Positions 57,411 through 62,690 of a stretch of 62,690 nt of DNA are shown here, in pieces (within the stretch, counting starts at the first letter, position 1; each line of letters begins with the position of its first letter). A model generated the notes under the pieces. The model was given only the letters and a program-made list of their open reading frames with translations, made no database searches and was not told where the DNA came from. This DNA comes from Psychromonas antarctica. GTDB lineage: Bacteria; Pseudomonadota; Gammaproteobacteria; Enterobacterales; Psychromonadaceae. The stretch spans positions 1-62,690 of the forward strand of contig NZ_JAHNZV010000015.1 in the NCBI RefSeq assembly GCF_022267535.1, given 5' to 3'. A program made the position numbers and the translations under genes.

Positions 57411-57916
57411 ATGTATGCATGAGTAAATTACACAAGTTATACGGCAGAAACTAAAAAAGCAATCGACAGTGGCGCGACAAGGACGGCTCCTATGTTTAAT
57501 GCCATCAGCCCTATGACAGCAAGATCACCGTATGGTGGACGCAATTTATGATAATAATATCTATGCTGGGGTTATTGTTAATGGCTTCCATGTGGCTTAT
57601 GAAATGTGCGTATATCGAAAAAGATAACGCCTTAAAAATTAATTTTAGTCGCAGATGCCGCCGCAGACGGCACGTTCTGAGGATCGGCTGTGATAATGAT
57701 AGAGTCTATCGAAGAGTGCGTTAAATGTGTCGCTATTGAGCTTGCTGAAGGGATCCGCATGGCGACACTGTATCCTGCAAAAGCAATTTCAGTGGAGGAT
57801 AAATTGGCCGTATTGGCGTGGGCAAAATTGCTAACCTAGTCGTTTTCACAAATAATTATAAAATAACAGCAACAGTGGTTAATGGCATTTTTAAACCGAG
57901 TAAAATCAAAAGCTAA
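57411..57916 (+). pseudogene. nagA: N-acetylglucosamine-6-phosphate deacetylase remnant
   Basis: ATG-TAT-GCA is the conserved MYA start of NagA, followed at once by a stop and an apparent deletion of about 190 codons. The rest is recognisable in shifting frames: SYTAETKKAIDSGATRTAPMF, AIYDNNIYAGVIVNGFHVAYE, LILVADAAADG, GIRMATLYPAKAISVE and ITATVVNGIFKPSKIKS, all in NagA order. At least three frame changes. Confidence 0.85.
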
Positions 57917-57924
57917 AAACCTAA

Positions 57925-57990
57925 TCTTCTTGGTTTTCTTCGTGTCCGCTGCACAGCGCAGCGGCTTCGTGGTTGGCTTTTTGTGTCGCT
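57925..57990. repeat. Single diverged copy of the gttttct-cggtgt repeat family
   Basis: TTGGTTTTCTTCGTGTCCGC and CAGCGCAGCGGCTTCGTGG resemble the core of the 124-bp repeats at 52691. The rest of 57917-58084 has no gene. Confidence 0.45.
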
Positions 57991-58084
57991 AAGTGCTCAC
58001 TGAAAAGTTATCAGGTACTTTGAGGAGGATTGAATTGTGTACTCGAAATCAAGTCTCCTCAAAGCTCGCAGCTTAAATCAACAG

Positions 58085-59317
58085 TTAACCAATAACACTA
58101 CCTAATTGGAAGATAGGTAGATACATGGCGACAATTAAACCACCGACAACAATACCTAAGACCACCATGATCATCGGCTCGAGCAGGCTGGTTAAGGCAT
58201 CTACTGCATCATCGACTTGCTGCTCATAAATATCGGCAACTTTGCTTAACATGCCATCAAGGTCACCCGATTCTTCACCAATCATCACCATTTGTGAGAC
58301 CATATCCGGAAATGCACCGGTGGTTTTCATGGCTATATTAATTTGCATGCCCGCCATGACTTCAGTGCGGATATTAAAAATAGCACTGCGATACACATAA
58401 TTACCTGACGCCCCAGCCGCCGAAATAAGGGCATCCACCAGAGGAATACCGGCAGCAAACGTGGTCGACAGGGTACGCGCAAAACGCGCAACCGCGGCTT
58501 TATCTAAAATAGTGCTGATAACCGGGATCTTGAGAACAAATTTATCGGTATTATCACGCACTTTTTGAGATTTAAGATGCGCTCTTTTAAAGAGCATTAC
58601 CGCAGCAACAATGGCAGCGAGAATAATATACCAATAGGCCTGCACCGCATCGGAAATAGCCAGTACAAACAGCGTAAACGCAGGTAATTCGGCACCAAAA
58701 CCGGCGAAAATATCTTGGAACTGGGGGATAACAAAAAGCAATAACAGCATCGTCACCACAAATGCAACACTCAATACCGCGGCGGGATAAAACATCGCTT
58801 TTTTGATTTTTGATTTAAGGGCTTCAGATTTTTCTTTGTAAATAGAGATACGATCATAAATAGTTTCTAGTGATCCCGACTCTTCACCGGCATCCACCAA
58901 ATCGCAATACAGGTCATCAAAATATTTAGGATAACCCCGTAGCGTTTTTGAAAGTGGTGTACCCGTCGACACTTCACTGGCAATCGCCGTCATTAACTCT
59001 CTTAAGGGCGCTTTTTCGCTACTTTTCGCAATAAGTTGCAAACTTTGCACTAACGCGACCCCGGCCCCCAACATAGTGGCTATCTGCCGAGAAACAATGG
59101 CAATATCCATTGCTGAGACAGTATTACCAAAGGAAAAAAGTGGCTTGGCTTTTTTATTGATACGGGTGACATTAACGCCTTGCTTACGCAACTCCGCTTT
59201 AACGTCGACCAGTGAGACCCCTTGTAGTTCCCCTGAAACCTTACCGCCTTTGCGATTAATACCTTTCCACTGAAAAGTATCGACCACTGTCACTTTTGCT
59301 TTTTTCTTCACCGCCAT
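58085..59317 (-). CDS. pilC: Type IV pilus inner-membrane platform protein PilC
   Basis: About 410 residues of the GspF/PilC family; couples PilB motor to pilus assembly. FQWKGINRKGGKVSGELQG is the N-domain; two T2SSF repeats follow (ATMLGAGVALVQSLQLIAKSS; ARTLSTTFAAGIPLVDAL). MIGEESGDLDGMLSKVADIYEQQVDDAV is the conserved signature. Start MAVKKKAKV behind AAGGA; 14 extra codons upstream lack support. pilD, usually next, is absent. Confidence 0.94.
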   Translation of the reverse strand: MAVKKKAKVTVVDTFQWKGINRKGGKVSGELQGVSLVDVKAELRKQGVNVTRINKKAKPLFSFGNTVSAMDIAIVSRQIATMLGAGVALVQSLQLIAKSSEKAPLRELMTAIASEVSTGTPLSKTLRGYPKYFDDLYCDLVDAGEESGSLETIYDRISIYKEKSEALKSKIKKAMFYPAAVLSVAFVVTMLLLLFVIPQFQDIFAGFGAELPAFTLFVLAISDAVQAYWYIILAAIVAAVMLFKRAHLKSQKVRDNTDKFVLKIPVISTILDKAAVARFARTLSTTFAAGIPLVDALISAAGASGNYVYRSAIFNIRTEVMAGMQINIAMKTTGAFPDMVSQMVMIGEESGDLDGMLSKVADIYEQQVDDAVDALTSLLEPMIMVVLGIVVGGLIVAMYLPIFQLGSVIG

Positions 59318-59516
59318 CTCTATTCCTTGATTATTCGGGTGCACACGCAGGGTGGTCACTTATATTAATAGTACTACTTTACGCGCGCCTTTCGGTAAAG
59401 ATAACCGAGTCGATAAAAAACTTTGTGCTAGCGCACAACCGCGCAGAGGAAAATTAACAGGAGAAAGGGAGAATGCCTAAGCGCAGCTAAAACCAAGATA
59501 AAAAAATCCGCATCAC

Positions 59517-61205
59517 CTACGTAACACGAGTGACCTCTTTTAAAGAGGTAATACCACTAATCGCTTGTTTAAGGGCGGAATGGCGCAGCGTATCCATGCC
59601 CTCCGCTTCAGCGACATCGGCTATCTGCATCGCATTACCGTCATTTAAGATAATATGGCCGATATTATCCGACATCTGCATCACTTCATAAATACCCACA
59701 CGCCCTTTATAACCACCGGTACATTTATCACAACCGACGGGTTTATAGAGGGTTATGCCATCAGCTACCTGCTGATGATTAAATCCAATGGTCAGCAACT
59801 CTTTGTCACTATATTCATCCACGGCTTTACATTCATTACATAAGCGACGCGCCAAACGTTGCGCAATAATCAATGACACCGAGGAGGCGATATTAAAGGC
59901 GGGTACGCCCATATTCAGTAACCGGGTTAATGTTTCCGCCGCCGAGTTCGTGTGCAAGGTTGATAACACTAAATGCCCTGTTTGCGCGGCTTTAATGGCA
60001 ATTTCCGCGGTTTCTAAATCGCGAATTTCCCCGACCATCACCACATCGGGATCTTGACGTAAAAAAGAACGTAATGCAGAAGCAAAGGTCAGACCCGCTT
60101 TATTATTAATCTGCACCTGATTAATACCGGTTAAATTGATTTCCACGGGATCTTCCGCGGTAGAGATATTGCGCTCCACAGTATTAAGAATATTTAAACC
60201 CGTATACAACGATACCGTTTTACCACTGCCCGTCGGGCCGGTAATTAAAATCATGCCTTGCGGCTTTTCAAGGGCCTGTAAATATTTATCTTTCTGCTCA
60301 CCCGAATAACCGAGCCGATCAATATCGAGACTCGCCGCAGAGGAGTCGAGAATACGCATCACTATTTTTTCACCCCACAGGGTGGGTAGTGTACTGACAC
60401 GCAGATCGACATTACGTTTATTAGAAATTTTAAGTTTTATTCGCCCATCTTGCGGCAAACGCCGTTCAGCAATATCCAACTTTGACATCACTTTTAAACG
60501 CGCGGAAAAACGGTTCGCCAAGTTAACCGGCGGTGTCGCCACCTCATGTAAAATACCATCAACACGAAAACGTACACGGTATTTTTTCTCATAGGGTTCG
60601 AAATGCAGATCCGAGGCGCCTTTGCGTACCGCATCAATTAAGATGCTATTGATATATTTAACAATCGGGGCGTCATCTTTACCGTCACCTTGGGCTTCAT
60701 CGAGACGGGAATCACTTTCATCCACTTCGATATCATCAATGTCGCCCATTTCACCTAATGACGAAACATCATCTTCTAAAAGGGTTTCAATGGCTTTATT
60801 AAGGTACTTTTCTTCCACCAATAAAGCTTCAGTGTGCATCGAAAAGCTAAAACCAAAATCTTCCAGTGCAGACACATTGGTGGGATCGGACATGGCGATA
60901 TACAGGGTTTTATGCTGTACGTAAACAGGCAGGGCATGATACTTCTCTATTAGCTTCTGATTAATAAACTTCTCGGGAATACTGTCCAGATGAAGCGTTT
61001 GTGAATCTAATAGAGGAATACCATATTCAGCTTCGCAGAACTGCGCAAGCGTCAAACTGTCAATAAAATTGTTTTCCACCAAATAACTGACCAGCGATTT
61101 TTTATCGTTAGCCGCCGCAGTGGTAATTTGTTGGAGTTTATCGAGGGGCAGTAAACCACGAGCGGCCAGGCTAGAAGCCAGGCCGCTAATATTATGGGTT
61201 GTCAT
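59517..61205 (-). CDS. pilB: Type IV pilus assembly ATPase PilB
   Basis: 562-residue hexameric motor. N-terminal MshEN-type domain (about 1-150), then [37 protein letters not shown] (Walker A), the Asp box, [31 protein letters not shown] (Walker B and His box) and the tetracysteine CNECK...[16 protein letters not shown]. It begins three bases after pilA. Confidence 0.96.
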   Translation of the reverse strand: MTTHNISGLASSLAARGLLPLDKLQQITTAAANDKKSLVSYLVENNFIDSLTLAQFCEAEYGIPLLDSQTLHLDSIPEKFINQKLIEKYHALPVYVQHKTLYIAMSDPTNVSALEDFGFSFSMHTEALLVEEKYLNKAIETLLEDDVSSLGEMGDIDDIEVDESDSRLDEAQGDGKDDAPIVKYINSILIDAVRKGASDLHFEPYEKKYRVRFRVDGILHEVATPPVNLANRFSARLKVMSKLDIAERRLPQDGRIKLKISNKRNVDLRVSTLPTLWGEKIVMRILDSSAASLDIDRLGYSGEQKDKYLQALEKPQGMILITGPTGSGKTVSLYTGLNILNTVERNISTAEDPVEINLTGINQVQINNKAGLTFASALRSFLRQDPDVVMVGEIRDLETAEIAIKAAQTGHLVLSTLHTNSAAETLTRLLNMGVPAFNIASSVSLIIAQRLARRLCNECKAVDEYSDKELLTIGFNHQQVADGITLYKPVGCDKCTGGYKGRVGIYEVMQMSDNIGHIILNDGNAMQIADVAEAEGMDTLRHSALKQAISGITSLKEVTRVT

Positions 61206-61208
61206 TGA

Positions 61209-61646
61209 TTAGTTACAAAGGCCTAATGTTGAACAATTATTTGTCCCACCAGTTTTATCTTGTTTCCATTCAACTTGACCAGTCGATTGGCGAGTGCCGA
61301 TTATAATATAAACAGGGTCTACAGATGCGCCAATATCCCGAGATGTGGCTGTAATAGTTGCCACGACATCAGATGAGGTTAAAGCAAATGCGACTCCTGA
61401 TGTATATGTAGAAGTAGCACCACTTGCAGCGCTATTAGCGGAACTGCAACCTGTAAAACTACCGTCTAGTTGCGCACAAACCTCAAGAGCTTGCTTAACA
61501 CCACTTGTAGCCAAAACAACCTCAGAGAACTTAGCTTTTTGTGTATAAGTGTTATAAGCAGGCAATGCCACTGCTGCCAAGATGCCGATAATCGCGATAA
61601 CGATTAATAGCTCAATTAATGTAAAACCATTTTGTACTTTTTTCAT
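61209..61646 (-). CDS. pilA: Type IV major pilin PilA
   Basis: 145 residues. Prepilin peptidase site [29 protein letters not shown] with the Glu5 residue, then a globular domain with a C-terminal disulfide loop (CSTLGLC). First gene of pilABC. Family usually secreted as fibre subunit for twitching or DNA uptake. Confidence 0.95.
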   Translation of the reverse strand: MKKVQNGFTLIELLIVIAIIGILAAVALPAYNTYTQKAKFSEVVLATSGVKQALEVCAQLDGSFTGCSSANSAASGATSTYTSGVAFALTSSDVVATITATSRDIGASVDPVYIIIGTRQSTGQVEWKQDKTGGTNNCSTLGLCN

Positions 61647-62060
61647 CTTAATCTTCCTTTGTTTAATGTTAATTTATGCTTAATATTGATACTCGTCCTT
61701 AAGTGGATCAGAGTGAAAAAAGTTAAGCTGATAATATCATCTACCGGTAGTTGTAAAACTTAATCTTATTGCAACGCATCTGCGTACGTTGCAGTAATAC
61801 CAAGTTGAGTGTGAAAGGTCATTGACAATGCAACCTCAAAACCAATCTCCTGCTTAGTTTAACCTTTTTTTGACAATAATAAGAGATTAAATATAAAAAA
61901 ATTAAAGCAGCAACTAAATTGGATCTCAATTTTGCAGGGCACTGTAGAAAAACCTTGCGTAGTGAGATTCTGGCAAAAAAAGTTCCCTAAAACAAGCAAC
62001 TATTAACAACTATTTGAGCTAGATCGATATTACTCACAGGCCCATCAAGAAAAAATCCTT
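61647..62060. other. pilA upstream region
   Basis: No gene. An inverted repeat TGCAACG (61770-61776) / CGTTGCA (61787-61793) may be a regulatory site. No clear -24/-12 promoter for pilA was found. Confidence 0.35.
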
Positions 62061-62690
62061 CGTTCCCACGCACCGCGTGGTAATGCCTATGGCAGCAGTA
62101 TGAATTCCCACGAAGAGCATGGGAACTAGCTAATAACTATTTGAGCTGGATCGACATTAATTATCGATTTATCCCTCGTTCCCACGCTCCGCGTGGTAAT
62201 GCCTATGGCAGCAAAATGAATTCCCACGCAGAGCATGGGAACTAGCTAATAACTATTTGAGCTGGATCGACATTAATTATCGATTTATCCTTCGTTCCCA
62301 CGCTCCGCGTGGTAATGCCTATGGCAGCAGTATGAATTCCCACGCAGAGCATGGGAACTAGCTAATAACTATTTGAGCTGGATCGACATTAATTATCGAT
62401 TTATCCCTCGTTCCCACGCTCCGCGTGGTAACGCCTATGGCAGCAAAATGAATTCCCACGCAGAGCATGGGAACTAGCTAATAACTATTTGAGCTGGATC
62501 GACATTAATTATCGATTTATCCTTCGTTCCCACGCTCCGCGTGGTAATGCCTATGGCAGCAGTATGAATTCCCACGCAGAGCATGGGAACTAGCTAATAA
62601 CTATTTGAGCTGGATCGACATTAATTATCGATTTATCCCTCGTTCCCACGCTCCGCGTGGTAACGCCTATGGCAGCAAAATGAATTCCCA
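62061..62690. repeat. 116-bp tandem repeat array with a two-unit (232-bp) pattern, running off the window
   Basis: CGTTCCCACGC recurs at 62061, 62177, 62293, 62409, 62525 and 62641, each 116 bases apart. Units alternate between CTTCGTT...GCAGCAGTATG and CCTCGTT...GCAGCAAAATG versions. Each unit has complementary ends GTTCCCACGCTC / GAGCATGGGAAC, so it can fold into a long hairpin. No coding content. Confidence 0.95.

Noticed and set aside
62061-62690. CRISPR or tRNA array at the right end
   Set aside because: The 116-bp units are repeated in full with no variable spacers and no cloverleaf with an anticodon arm could be drawn.

Overview
The window is an AT-rich chromosomal segment of a marine, facultatively anaerobic gammaproteobacterium. 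The housekeeping genes (ubiX, mpl, rsmJ, mrcB, Rnf complex, nagE, pilABC, MscK/MscM-type channel) and a fused four-domain acetyl-CoA carboxylase suggest a Psychromonas-like member of the Alteromonadales/Vibrionales. This placement is inferred from gene content, not from an rRNA gene. The left edge (1-378) is the leader and P1-type promoter of an rRNA operon that reads leftward out of the window.

Layout. 1-11.3 kb: minus-strand housekeeping genes (ubiX, mpl, Mn-dependent pyrophosphatase, rsmJ, fused ACC, malic enzyme, secreted nuclease). 11.4-28 kb: nitrogen-fixation locus 1, with nifHDK-T-Y, nifE-N-X-fdxB, convergent nifA, then rnfABCDGEH and a decayed dicluster ferredoxin gene. 28-38.2 kb: diguanylate cyclase, MipA/OmpV porin, an amber-interrupted yfcA, LysR regulator, glutamate 5-kinase, PBP1b and a small TPR lipoprotein. 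38.5-41.7 kb: locus 2, with nifF, a small unknown ORF, nifQ, cowN and a Shethna FeSII ferredoxin. 42.3-43 kb: a membrane-protein pseudogene split by a MITE-like element with a 9-bp target duplication. 43.3-49 kb: a same-strand cluster of unknown function (NifX/orange-protein-like protein, Cys-bearing Gly/Gln/Arg repeat protein, BASS transporter fused to CBS domains, peroxiredoxin, hotdog thioesterase, MBL hydrolase, MFS exporter). 49-57.9 kb: mechanosensitive channel, 124-bp tandem repeats, cytosine-deaminase-like enzyme, GlsB-type protein, intact nagE and broken nagB and nagA. 58-61.7 kb: type IV pilus pilC, pilB, pilA. 62.06 kb to the end: 116-bp tandem repeats with an alternating two-unit pattern.

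How the genes work together. NifHDK is the Mo-nitrogenase; NifE/N/X/Y and NifQ build and deliver FeMo-co; NifF, FdxB and the Rnf complex supply low-potential electrons; CowN and FeSII protect the enzyme from CO and O2. Readable -24/-12 (sigma-54) promoters lie before nifH, nifE, nifF and rnfA, with TGT-N10-ACA NifA sites upstream of each, so one NifA regulon appears to tie both loci together. nifB, nifU/S, nifV, nifM and nifL are not in the window and must be elsewhere if the system works.

Several genes outside the nif loci are clearly decaying (nagB, nagA, yfcA, a membrane protein, the post-rnf ferredoxin), while every nif structural gene reads as intact.
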